This document shows positions 51,801 through 63,745 of a stretch of DNA of 64,000 bases, piece by piece. Location: assembly GCA_030272585.1 (NCBI GenBank), contig BSYQ01000001.1, positions 4,154,001-4,218,000 on the forward strand. The letters are read 5' to 3'. Both the position numbers and the translations under genes were made by a program. This DNA is from Bryopsis sp. KO-2023. Taxonomy: Eukaryota > Chlorophyta > Ulvophyceae > Bryopsidales > Bryopsidaceae. Position 1 is the first letter of the stretch, and each line of letters begins with the position of its first letter. The notes under the pieces were generated by a model. The model worked only from the letters and a program-made list of their open reading frames with translations. It was not told where the DNA came from and searched no databases.

Positions 51801-54800
51801 GAAAGTTTCATCTTCCCATCTTTGGAAAAAAATTCATAAGCACGCAACTGAATGTCAACCTCTCTTCACATGATTGCAAGGACAAGCACTGCTGGAGAAA
51901 GCAAACGATCGTCGAAACTCAATTCTTTCCCCAAAAAAGCAATGCTGCAAGGTGAGGTCCCTTTTTTCTATGTGCGCGTACCTTCATTTTCTCGTTAGTG
52001 GCTTTGAGTTGACAAATCATGGCATCCTTCGCCGTCAGGGATTTCTCCACCGAGAGGATTTTTGCTGCCAATTCCGCGATTTCCTTCTCCTTCCCTTGGA
52101 GCTGTTTCTTTAAATCCGCCTGAATGCACCACCATGCAGCAGCCATTGATCAGACTATAATTCCTCATACTTACTTCTACCAACCACAAAGCAAAATATA
52201 TGAAAAAAAGCCAAAACCCTCACCTCGAGAACAGCTGCTGCTTGCAGCCTGTTTATCGAATCTTTCAAAGAAGCGTCCAGATCCCCTTGAGTACCGCTGG
52301 TCAACGCCTTCAACCTCAGAATCTCATTCTCCAGTCTTCCGATCGTATCGACCCCCTCCTTTTCTGCATCCCGGCACAGCTGCAGCTCCCCCTTGATTTT
52401 CTCGCAGTCGCAAACCACCTCCTCCACTTTCTTCAAAGCAGACTCCCTCGATTGCACAAGAAGGTCTCGGCCCGCCTCCATGTCAGCCAGTTTTCGAGCC
52501 AGTTCAGCAGACTTTGCAGTCGCGTGCATCAAATTTCGCTGGCTCGTGTCCAACGCTTGTTTCAGAGATTCGGAACTTCGTTTTTCCCCCTTGGATGCAC
52601 TGGCAATGGCTTCTTTCTCTTTCCGCAGCACTTCGAGCTGTGAATCCAGATCCATCGACTGACTGGAGAGCATGTCGCACCTCGTCTGCAGGTACACTCA
52701 TCAGATCACTCCTTTTTCCCAAACAAAAAATTGGATGGGGGACAATCACCAACTGATGCCTGCCCTGTTACCAGTCATTAAGCTATCCACTGTCTTGTTT
52801 TTTGTGGTTTTTTTTACCTCAGCCATTTTCCCATCGCTCCTCGCAACACTGAGCTGACGCTCCAGCCGATTGACTTTCTCTTCAAACTCGGAGACCAGTT
52901 TTGCTTTCGCCTCGGACTCCACCAGAGCAGTTTTGAGCTCAGAACCCTCCGTTTCCAACTTGGCAATCCGGTCCTGTAGAAACCAAGGCATAGGGAAGTA
53001 AAAACACCATACCGCTTCATCAGGTTTGAATTCTATGGCTCAGCCACTGTGGAAAGAGATGGAAATATGTTGCGGAATGCTCACCTGGCTGCCCTTGCGC
53101 AGTTTTTCGAGCTCCTCCTGGGAGGTTTGGCATTCCTGCCGGAGAATGCCATTTTCCGATTCAACGGAGGCTCTTGCTTCGGCTCGGGCCCTTTTCAGCT
53201 CTGCATCGACCTCGCTTTGGTTCGATTTCAGCTCCAGCTGTGCAGTGAGCAGAGCATCCTTCAAATCCCTGAGGCAGCGAAAACCCAAACGAAGGTTGAG
53301 TGCTTTCTGAGGAATTCCGCATAAGATAAAAAAGGGAAAACAAAAATGGACATACGGATGGTCATGTTTTCCCCGAGCTACTTTTTAGTAGTTCAATTCG
53401 AGAAGGCCGAAACGAATAGGTCATAAATTTCGACACTCGTTGGGATCAGTTAACAAAAAGGCAGAAATATTTGAAACATTTCATTTTTGGAGGGAGGGAT
53501 TGACCAAGCTGATGTTTTTTTTTTGTGTTGATCGACTGGAGGACATACTTGTTTTGGTGCTGGAGATCATCGATGGTGGTGCTGCGAGGAGTGGTTGCGA
53601 CGGACGAAAAAACGCTGTGGCTTTGCATCCCACTGCTCGCAGACTTCAGCCGGTGGACCTCTTTCAGCAATGCACACACCTGGCAGCACAGAAGCTCAAC
53701 GTTAAGGTGCATGCATTTCGAGTCCCATTCCATATCAACATATTTTCCACAAAAAATTGAGACCTGAAAATACTTCATGAGTAACTGCCACGGAGAGAGA
53801 ACAATCAACAGTTTTTGTTACGAAGCTTGTTTTCGTTGAACAAAGAGTGGAGGGGGTTTTCCACGAGGTGTTGGAAATTACACAATCGAAACCGTACCTG
53901 GTCGTTGAGGTCCACCGCTGACGCCTCCGCCACCTCCCTCAGCACTCTTGCGGATCGAAGCTGATCCTTCATGGATCGCAACGCCTCCTTGTCCTTCGAA
54001 GACTCCCGGGACAGCGTTTGAACTTGCGTCCGGAGAGCCACACAGGTCTGTATCCACAACATCACAAAACACACACTCTCTCTTTGACCGGTTTGATGCA
54101 ACAACACCCTTTCCCCCGAAACAACAAACATATTTAATATCAGACTCCCACATGAATCATTAGCATGTCTTAAGGACCTCATGGTTGAAGCCCCTCAGGC
54201 GAACAAAAAAAAATGATTATCAATCCTGTCGACTGCATTTTCTTAGCATTGTTGCACAAAAGTACCTGGTCCATCATGGAGCATTTCTGGTTTGCAGCAG
54301 CTCGCTCCTCCTCCGCGACCCTGTGCTGCTCCTCCACAAATTCCACCAATTCGGCCCCCTGCCTGGACTTCACCACCTCAGCATGGTAGGCCTCCAGCTG
54401 GAACCCCACAAACCACACATTGTCATTCCTTCCCTGTGTATTTTGGACTATCTTTCTGGTTGACATCACCAACATATGTGTTCACCCAGTCGCTCGCTTT
54501 CCGACAGCGATAATAACAAAGGATTCGTTCTGGAGGTGGTTTTCTGAAGTCATCTCCAACTCGTTTCAGTTTTTAAAGAGGGGCATTTCATTTAACTCGA
54601 TGTGCATCCCGCTTATTTGTCACTAACTCAACCACTTGGATCCATCTCTTCTCCACAGTGCTTCCAAACTCCCCCCCCCCCTTCGAAACTGCATCAACTC
54701 ACCAGCTCCGAGAACTTGATGAACATCTCGGCATGCGACGCACTTCGGACGGAGTGCAACGAGAACTCCCCACGCGACTCGACGCTACCTCCTGCCCTGC

Positions 54801-57151
54801 CCTTCCCCGGAATGCCCAAGCTCGAGCCAGACCACTTGAAAGCAGCACCGGCAGCGCACCCCGCGGAGCCACCCCTCTGCTGAGCTGCAGCCACCTCCTC
54901 TCGAGCGCGCCTCAAGCTCTCCCGATGCGAGTTTTCCATGTCACGCGTCTGCTGGGTGACCTCCTCCAACATGCCTCGCAAACTGGCGTTTGCAGAGCTC
55001 GCGTCCAGAGCTTGCTCTTTGAGCTCTGCATTCTTGGCCACCAGCCTCTCCAGCTCCTGTTGCATCTCACCCTCCTGCAAGACCCCAAGTGATACTCCCA
55101 ATGATGTCACCGGTGTCTCTTGTGTTCTTTTGTTTTTTTCTTCAATTCTCTTTCTTTTTGTATTTGTTATATTTGCCTCCTTCACAGGACTATTAACCAA
55201 GACAGCTGCTCAACCGAGTCAATCCACTGGTCAACCAAGGAAAACCGAGCTAACCAAACCATCTGGTTGGTCAGTCAAGGCAACCAGCCAAGCAAAGCCA
55301 CCAATTTGCTTGAGAAAGCCAAGAGCCTGAAAAAAAAACGAGTAGCATCTCCCAATTCCCTCCCTCCCCCCCCGTCCCTCTTCCTTTTTTTTCCCCATTT
55401 CCCGATTCATTTTAACACAAATGCCTGGCATCAAATATCAGCAGCTATCCCCTTAGGATTCTTATACCCTTGGTCAAATCACCAACATAAGATGTTACTG
55501 ACACTGTTGAGTTTTGAGCTCCGATTTTTTTCCCACATCATACGCAGACTCTTTTTCTTTTCCCCTGGTGTTTTCTGGCTTTTTTTCCCCAAGTGTAACG
55601 TCAAGGCAAAGGGTGAGCAAAACCAACATCCTCCAAACCAGTTGGCCCGATCCCGATTGCCCAGCCCCAGCCTCACTCCAGGAAAGCCCAAAATGATGTT
55701 ACTGTTGGGTGGAGAGTCAGTCATTGCTGCAACCGCCTCACTAACCTTCTGGCCCCAGAGCTCATCCTTGAGTTTCGAGCTGGACATCATGTTCTCCTTG
55801 GCCCTCTCCAGAGAGATGCACCTTTCCCTCAGCCTTTCCTCGCTCAGACGAAGCTCCTGGAGCTCTGCTTCCCTTTCCTTGCCCTTGGCAGCCTCCCCAG
55901 CGATACTCCCCTCGAAGTCCAACCTCTCCTGAAGAAGAGAGGCTTGCAACTGCCCCAGTTCGGCAGTCAAGGTGGAGACCTCACTTTCGAGGCGGTTTTT
56001 GTCCTACGTACCAATGCTGACCTTTCTCAGGAAAGCTGCTGTGGATGCAGAGATATTCCAAAGCACTTGCACCACCATAAAAGGGTTTTTTTTCTTTTTT
56101 TTTTTACTATTGTTTCCGGTTCTTGTGGTTGGATCAGGGGCTCTTCACATGATTTGCAATATATACATATATACGAAACTCATATCGACTAAAGGTCATT
56201 TCCTGGGTACCTTATGGGGTCGACATTTGATGCCAATTTAGAAAACTTCTCAATGCAATTACTCAATACCATCTATTTTACTTTCCACTGGCTTCAGAAC
56301 CCCCAAAATTTGAATCTTAATTTCTCCAATTTTTTATTGTTCAAGCTCAAATTCTTTCGCTAATTTTCCCGCGCCAGGAGGAAAAGCTATTCTTTCCTAA
56401 TGGCACTTTCAAAAAATCCTTATAAACAAGGCTGGATATAAACAATTGGTTGATCGGTCAGTTAGGCTTTTGGGATAAGGAATTATAAGCTGAAGCTAGA
56501 CCTTGCAGGTGTCCTTACGTTATGGAGGCTCTCCACGATCGCTTGCTCCTTCGACAGGGCCCCCTGGTGTTGAGCTGCTTTTTCTTGGCAAGCTCTGACG
56601 TCTCTTCGCGAACTCAACACCAAGTCCCTCTGAGCCCGCAAGCCCTCCAGCGCAGCTTCCCGCTCGGCTCTCTCAAGCTCGAGCGACTTCTGCAGGGCCT
56701 TGCATTCAGCCAGGCTCGTCGCGAGATTGGCTTCCGTCAATTTCGCTTGCTCGCCCCCGTGCCGAACCTCCTCACGCAGCCGTTCGACGCTGGCGTCTTT
56801 GTCGAGCAGCTCCTGTTTTGCATCGAGAAACAAACGACGGTCAGAGATAATTCACGCAACAACCGTCTCTGGCACCCGACTCGAAGTCAAAGCCCCGCTG
56901 TGTACCTGGTGCAATCTCTCGACCTCACGCTCGGACCTCGCCAGGTTTGTTTGAATTTTCCTGAACTCATTTTGCGAGTCCAGAAACTGAACCTCGAGCG
57001 CCTGAGATCAAGAAACAAAGTTAACGAAAAAAGAGTTTCGCATCTGCAAACCATGCCAGCGTGAGAGCAAGCGGAGAATCCCCCTGACCTGAAACGCGAA
57101 GTCTTGCTCCGCCGTAGTCACTACCAAACCAGGAGAGATATTGTTGGCCAT
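48894..57151 (-). CDS. Long coiled-coil protein, TPR/NUA (Mlp)-like nuclear basket candidate
   Basis: The start MANNISPGLVVTTAEQDFAF is at 57151. Phase-consistent exons are 57089-57151, 56906-57001 and 56519-56812. Further coding blocks lie near 55,747-56,003, 54,703-55,077, 54,266-54,399, 53,898-54,047, 53,550-53,680, 53,085-53,270, 52,818-52,973, 52,223-52,690, 51,982-52,121, 51,396-51,785, 51,100-51,215, 50,790-50,870, 50,400-50,500, 49,690-50,165, 49,250-49,445 and 48,894-49,079. Nearly all are heptad-rich Glu/Lys/Leu helices (for example ERLREEVRHGGEQAKLTEA). The block VCALLKEVHRL then TIDDLQHQN resembles the conserved TPR/Mlp/NUA segment. The basic tail (QRKRKIMSEE, AKRNRLDE) could be a nuclear signal. 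It is about 1,100 aa, roughly half of plant NUA. Another coiled-coil protein remains possible. Confidence 0.55.
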
Positions 57152-57787
57152 CACGACCTTCAGTGTTTAAAAACGGTATGGAAATTCCTGAGGTGTTTTG
57201 GAGTCCCAAACTCCCTTCCACACAATTCGAGCACAACACGTTTTTCAGGAGGGGACTTGCAAGGGCCCATGTCAGACTCGCTGTACCATGACGCAGATGA
57301 ATCATGTACCGGACGTACTGTACTGTTATTTTTTTGTGGAGCTGATTTGGAAGGAGTGGAATGGCGAAAACCGCAAAAGCGACCCAAAAGAGCTGCCACC
57401 ACAACAGGCCTGCCCCTAGGGGAACAAAAGCTGTATCAGTTGAGTCGCCGTTCAGACTTCGCAAATCTTCTTGCAAATTCGAAAGAAAAACGCGCGATGA
57501 CTGCTTATCATCAATCTATGGGAGTTGTTGTGATGGCTGGGGGGACTTGGAGCCTCCAAGGTGGAGAAGATTGTGGTCCCAGTCGTGATCGACAAGCGGG
57601 ATGGCGTCCCTGCGTATTGTGATGGTTGGCGAGTAGCTTTGCAGGCAGCCATGAGGGCGGGAATAGACAAAGGAGCAAATGCGTTGAAATTCAACCGGTG
57701 GGGTGCTGGGGCACAAACAAGGTGTTGTCCAGCCCGTTTGCCCACAAGGCACCCGCAGCAGGGAAAAGAAGTGAATTTTTTACTGAG
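57152..57787. other. Divergent promoter region (coiled-coil gene / receptor kinase)
   Basis: Several frames are open but none joins neighbours in phase. The + frame 57626-57787 reads into the kinase signal peptide and is probably 5' UTR. Confidence 0.4.
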
Positions 57788-60700
57788 ATGAATCCAAATT
57801 CACTGTGCATTCTATTCACGACACTCGCTTTGGCGCTAGCCCCGCTTGACACCTCCCTCGGTGCTCCTGAGGAAGCTATTGCGCCTCAAACCGGAGAAGA
57901 GGGCGAAAGCAATCTTCAGACTTCAGTCAACGTGTCAAACTGCTCGGAACTGAACACAGCAGTTGCAGACACTGCTGTCCGCACTGCGTTTGTCGAGGGA
58001 CCCATTGAATGCACTCTCAGTGCTTGGCCCACAACGATTCCCCTCGACAGAGACCTCAAAATCATTGGCTCCAATTCTTCTGCGTCTCTGCACTGGGATG
58101 GAGCGGCCCCTGGGATTTTTGTGGGGGAAGAGATAAAACTCGTCATATCTAACATTATCCTTTCATCCGCCACTTTCGAAGATGTAGCGGCACCAGCCTT
58201 CGCAACCGTCGCTTCGAATGGATGCATTGTTGTTTTGGGCGTCGTTTTTGCCGTGGCGACTTGTTCGGCGCCCACAGCAACCCTCACCAGGCAACTGGAG
58301 GTAACTGCAAGGCCAGATCTTTTCCAGGGTGACCAGGTGGTCGCTTCCGATGCGGACAGCATCGCACTATCCTCATTCGCGAGCAGTAGCGCTGCGGCGG
58401 ACGCCCCAGCTGGAAAATGGTATTTCTACACTTGTGGAAGTGTGGTCTCCTGTAGACGATCGGTACAAGAGTTGGCCTCTTCGAGAGTGCTCGAAGGCGA
58501 GAGTGTATCAACAGACTGCGATGGAGATTTTTCTGAGTTTTTCCCTGATACCGCCTCTGGGTTCTACGATTGGGTTGAGAAGAAGGACCTTGGTTCCATG
58601 GCGGCGGTGGCAGTCGCTGTGGGGGCGGGGATCGCCATCATTGCTCTAATCGTTGCAGTGGTCGGTAAGAGGAGAAGACAAGCGCAACAGAACGAGAAGA
58701 CAAAGCAATCAGGCAAGTACTGCGGACCGCCAGAAAACGTGTGGGGTCCACAGGAAAGATGCATGGCGTTGTGAGTTTCCTCTTCTCGTCCCTATCGACA
58801 TTCGATCTGCGACTCAACATCTTGCGTTTTTGATGATAAGCAGCTCTCAGCACGCTTTCCGTGGCCATGCAACCTCAACATGGTGGACAAGCGCCGCTGA
58901 ATGCAATTGAGGCTGAACTGCTGACAAGGATGAAGAAGGCTCAGTTTGATGTTGAATTCGGTTCGCTGGTTGGACGAGGTGGCTTTGGACGAGTGTACAA
59001 AGGTGAATATCTGACATGAACACGAGGTCATGGCTTACCCTCATGAAATCAAAGAAACAGAAAACATTCATCCTGCGTACGGATCAAGCCCTTCAATGAT
59101 ACATAATGATGTGCTGTGGGTGTCCATTACAGGGACATGGAAGGGAACCATTGTTGCCATAAAGCTTATTGAGCACGATGGAAAGTTGGCATCAGATGAG
59201 GAGAGATCACTGGAAGCATTTCTCAGCAAGAGCATGTCACATCCCAACATCGTATGTACTTAAAACCTTGCATGTGCCACTTTCTGCAGATTGTAGTGAT
59301 TGGGTTTTTCCCAAGTTGGGAGCTCTTGTTTCACAATATCAATTTGTCACAAAGCGTGCTCCAGAATCAATATGTGCTCTTGTGTTCATTACACCGATCC
59401 ATGTTCATGCTCTCATTTGTCAGCATAAAAAATAAATTATGAACTCTGTCATTTATCTCCCAGCTGTATGGCTATCCAGGTCCAAACTTTTTGCGTGCAC
59501 ACCACAGCTCCAGGGGATGAAGGGCCAGCTTTGCCTTCCGAGGATGAGACGCCCCTCATAGATGACGACTACAATGAGGATGTTTTTAGCAGAATGGCAC
59601 AAGACAAACCCCAAATGTCGGGTGGAGCTGAATCCCAACATGAAACAATGATAGTGTTGGAGTACTGCGATCAGGGGTCCCTTCACCAGGTGGGAGGCTG
59701 GAGAGACCGCCCAACCACCAAAGACATATTTTTGCTCAACATCCATTTCATTCTAGGCTAAAAAGCAACGAATTTTGATCAGCGTTGCACCACCCCTCCC
59801 CCACCGCCCTGAATACGCCAATATTTTAATTTTCGAAAAAGAAACAGAAAAAGAGGATGATCATCATTATCATTGCATCCTTTTTCCCAATTTTTTTTTT
59901 CATTTAATTCCTGGCAAAGCCCCGAGGACAGCAACATCTTGAAAGCCACCAGTCTGTATCAGCCCAACTCAGATGCCCTGTTTCTCTTCCCCTCGATCGT
60001 CAGGCCATCAAGGATAAAGTTTTCAGAGGAAACGGTGGAAGGCCCAAGATGCACAGTATTCTGCTGTCAGCGCTGGACGTCGCCAACGCTCTGTCCTATC
60101 TACATTCGATCGGAATCACACATGGGGACCTCAAGGCTGCCAATGTCTTGCTGAAGACAGCCAATACCGACCAGAGGGGATTCATGTGCAAAGTCAGCGA
60201 TTTTGGTGAGGCCAAATTTCTGACAAAAAAAAAGAAGACATCTCAAATGTTACATATTGTCGAGTAGCATCCCCGCAGCATCCCTTCAACAACCCTCCAG
60301 ACCGTGTTCCGACTCTGCCCTACCAAGTTTTCCAAAATTCCCCTCCCCCCCAAGCCAGTTCCTTCCACGAACAATAGTCGTCACAGAGATGGAACCTAAA
60401 GCGTCACACTATTGAAGCCCCCCACTTCCAACGCCACATATCCCGTCAAGGCGACGACTTCACGGGAGGATGAGGTCCCAGGAAAAGATTCCACACATAG
60501 AACAGGCTCATTCCCCCGCTCATGAAGAACACCAGCCCTGAAGGCATTAATTTCCCAGAGACGGAGTACCTCTTGTACATTACCCACGTCAAGCCGACAG
60601 CAATCAGCAAGGAAAAGAACGTCGCGGCTTTGCACAGTTTTCCTTGGTGGTAGTATCGCAAACTGATGCTCGCGCACAGCGACAGAAGCATCGCGCTACC

Positions 60701-61929
60701 CACTCCCCCCGCGAGAGACCCAGTGCTGCCCTTCGCGACGAACCCCATCAAACCGCCCAAAGCCAGGAGGACCGCATAAGGGAAAGTGAAGCAAAAGTCG
60801 TACATTTTTTCTCTCTCTCGGTCGCTCGCACCCTTGCTACCGCTGTCTCGCGCTCCAAAGACGTCTTTGTTTTGACCGCTCGCGTTGATGCTGACAAAAT
60901 ATCTGGCAGCTGGGGAACACGTGGTTTGCCACAGGACCGACTGGGAGGATTGCGAGATGAGCACATCCGTCTGGGTTATGACAAGAATAAATGTTCCAAA
61001 ATCCGTTCTGTTATTTGTCTTTTGCTTTAATTAGGCCAGCAGCAGGAATGGGTTACTTTGAACCACAAAGTAGTGTTTTCCCCTGAGCGAAGGACTGTCA
61101 GAGTTTGAATTTACAACAGCACCTTTGGAACGCCAGAAGCAATCTCATTACTGCCATAGCGACCTACTCAAGTAAAAGACTCCTAAGATTCCTAATTTCT
61201 TTACTGCAACTCGTTTCAGGCCTGGCAAGAATGACTGCCAACGAGCAACAGCTGAAGACATTCACATACGGCACGGTGTCACATATGCCCCCCGAGCTTC
61301 TGAAGGACGGCTTGTCCACTCCAGCAATGGACGTTTACTCCTACGGAATGCTGCTTTGGGAGATGCTCTCAGAAGGCTTGCCATACCCCAACAAAAACCA
61401 TGGAGAGATTCTCCTGGGTGTGGTTCGAGGTCAAAGGCCAAAAATACCCGATAACTTTCCGCCAGGTTATGCTGGTTTGATCGAAGACTGCTGGCAACAG
61501 GACTTCTCAAGAAGGCCAGATCTTACAGATGTGGTGAAGAGACTCAAAACGCTCTTTGTGGAGTGCAGCGACACTCAACAGAATCTGGCAAGGCTGCAAA
61601 CCAGCATGATGACCAGAACTCTGGATGCAGAAAGGCTGGCAGCGGCCCAAGCCGCTGCAGCAGCCAAACAAAAAGAATTGAACACCGCCGCAGCCCTGGA
61701 TGGTGCTGCAGGCGAGGAGCAGGTGATGGTGACTTTTCAGTCCAACGCTTTTCCTGGTTTTCCTGGTGCTCTGACGCACAAGGATGACAAGGATATTCCT
61801 GATCTGTGGTCCACTGCTGGAAGCTTGCCAGACACAGAGGATTTTTGTCAGGAATCACAGCTAACCATGACCCCAGTCAAAACAGAGATGGACACAATCA
61901 TGGAATCAGACAAGCACGATGAGGAGTGA
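57788..61929 (+). CDS. Receptor-type TKL protein kinase
   Basis: Six exons keep phase and give 774 aa: 57788-58712, 58844-59002, 59133-59251, 59480-59689, 60004-60205 and 61220-61929. Signal peptide (MNPNSLCILFTTLALALAP), ectodomain of about 240 residues with Cys pairs, one transmembrane helix (AVAVGAGIAIIALIVAVV), then RRRQ and the kinase domain. Kinase motifs: VGRGGFGRVYKG, VAIK, HPNIVQTF, GSLHQAIKDKVF, HGDLKAANVLL (HGD where HRD is usual), SDFGLA, MPPE and DVYSYGMLLWEML. The kinase has an acidic insert (DDDYNEDVF) between the N-lobe strands. The tail is Ala-rich, then acidic. The ligand is unknown. The first intron has a GC donor, and an intron after SDFG carries a nested gene. Confidence 0.92.
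60446..60805 (-). CDS. FAX/TMEM14-family membrane protein, nested in the kinase intron
   Basis: An intronless frame of 119 aa starts MYDFCFTFPYAVLLALGGLM. It has the family's GFVAKGSTGSLAGGVGSAML motif and four hydrophobic helices, with KLMPSGLVFFMSGGM near the end. Plant members (FAX5-7) begin almost the same way, which supports Met 60805. The frame is open up to 60964 and could add a 53-residue N-terminus (MLISQSSQSV). Family members move fatty acids or haem precursors across organelle or ER membranes. The whole gene lies antisense inside the 60206-61219 intron of the kinase. Confidence 0.83.
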   Translation of the reverse strand: MYDFCFTFPYAVLLALGGLMGFVAKGSTGSLAGGVGSAMLLSLCASISLRYYHQGKLCKAATFFSLLIAVGLTWVMYKRYSVSGKLMPSGLVFFMSGGMSLFYVWNLFLGPHPPVKSSP

Positions 61930-62405
61930 AACAAGGGTTGTAAAATAGAAAACATGCAACAACAGTCAGCAATTTCCTTCCCGACATGCAGAACAGTTCG
62001 TTGGTAGAGATTCGCTTGGAAAGAAAAACGCTTCAGTCAGACTTCAGTCCCAAACAACGGACAGGGTCCCCCCTTAAAATTTCATCCTATCGTGGCACAG
62101 ATTTTCAGCTGCAAATAGCTTCCTCACAGTTTCTTGCTCCTTACACCACCAGAATTTCATTTTCAAAACAGCAGCAGCTCACTGATGATGGTGTCAAGGT
62201 CAAGAGTGTCATTTTCCTGTTCTCATTCAAGGAAATACAAGAAATCGAGCAGGGAGATACACCCATCCATACTTTACATTGTGCCCATCCATCCATCTGT
62301 ACATATATTTTCCCAATCCTACCGAATCAACCGCATTCATCACTAAACCATAGGAAACCCATACACTTCCTTCCAACAGAAAAGAGCCCTCCCCCAGCCA
62401 GAAAT
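61930..62405. other. Convergent intergenic region
   Basis: 3' UTRs of the kinase and RING genes; no gene is seen. Confidence 0.5.
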
Positions 62406-63745
62406 TCAAATGCTGGAGTTGCAATAAGGACAAGTCAGGGGCTTGATGTTCTCTGGAGACGAAAGGAACCACCTATCGATGCACTCCAAATGGAAGTTGT
62501 GGTTGCAAGGCAGCACCCTCAAAATGTCATCCGTGTCGTAGTCCTCGTAACAAATGCTGCACGATGAATTGCTGGCATAACGAGATTGTTGGAGTGCAGC
62601 CACCAATTCCGACTTCTCTGTGAAGCCTGAAACGTCCACTTCGCACCGAGAAAGACGTTCCTAAAATTCGCACAGCCACCTATACTGGTGTGTATATGTA
62701 TATATATGTATACAATATGTCACAGAAACTGATCGACAAAAAAAGTCGAAAACTGATCGAAAGTACAGTCAAGGCCGGCAGCACAAGGAAGCCAATTTGC
62801 GCTCTACCATGAGTGAATGAATGGAAAGATTGCAGTACTTCTCCGGTGCGATGTATGGTTCAGTCGGAAGCTTCTGGATGATTTTCGAAATGCGGTCAAT
62901 ATTCTCTCGTGGGGATCGCCTGTCGCCGCCTTGCCGAAAACCTCCTCCAAAACCTGTGATGAAAGCTCTCCGGAGTGCTGGCCAGAATCCTACCCTTTTC
63001 ACCTGTTTGATTGCACACACACACACACCTGAGCATCCCTGTAAACACATCTCACCCACAATCATTCTACCTATTTCAAAAAGAGAAAAAAAAAATCCGC
63101 TTGTGGAAAGTAGCATCCAGAAATCTTTCATCTCTTTCCTTTCTTTAAAACTATTTGTATATTCTTTCGGATCCTAAGATCTGTTATGGTTGAGCTCGAA
63201 ATCCCCCCCCCCCCAAAAAAAACAACAACGAAGTCAACTCACCAATAAAACTAACGCAAACAGTAATCCTCCGATGACAATCCCTATCAGCACGTGGAAA
63301 GATAGGAGCATGTAAGCATTCATCGACCCATTTTCACCACCTCCCTGCAAGCCAAAAAAAAACCTCCACATTCACACCAGCGAGCTAGTTATTCAGTTTT
63401 CAGAAGCCCAGCACATCAGCTTGACAAAATAAAAAATACTCTAAAAAAAGACCCAACAGAAATTGATTTACAGATATTGGTAATAATTGATTTTGCCAGA
63501 GTGCAGTCTCTTCCAATAAGGTACAGTCACATATTGCCATGCTGCTTTCAACTTGCCTTCCCAGCTCTGCGATCAGTTAACAGCTGACATACCACCAACT
63601 GAATTCACGAAGTGCGAGCACAAAAGAAAAAACTCACCCACGATCCCAAGTGGAGAAAAAGGTCACGGAGGATGCCGCTGTTGAACAAGAGCATACATAG
63701 AAAGAATCCTGGGGCGACGTACCAGTTGCCTCCACCCGCCCCCAT
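62406..63745 (-). CDS. Membrane RING-H2 E3 ubiquitin ligase
   Basis: Four exons, each a multiple of 3, give 219 aa: 63638-63745, 63243-63344, 62808-63002 and 62406-62660. Exon 1 encodes a hydrophobic N-terminus (WYVAPGFFLCMLLFNSGILR). Exon 2 encodes a transmembrane helix (FHVLIGIVIGGLLFALVLL). Exon 3 is basic and Gly-rich (AFITGFGGGFRQGGDRR). The C-terminal RING-H2 has CSICYEDY, LPCNHNFHLECIDRW and TCPYC, with the Trp that contacts the E2. It should ubiquitinate membrane clients; the compartment is unknown. Confidence 0.88.

Noticed and set aside
57021-57622. Frames of 150-172 codons around the coiled-coil/kinase divergent region
   Set aside because: They overlap the first exon or 5' UTRs and show no domain or phase-consistent join.
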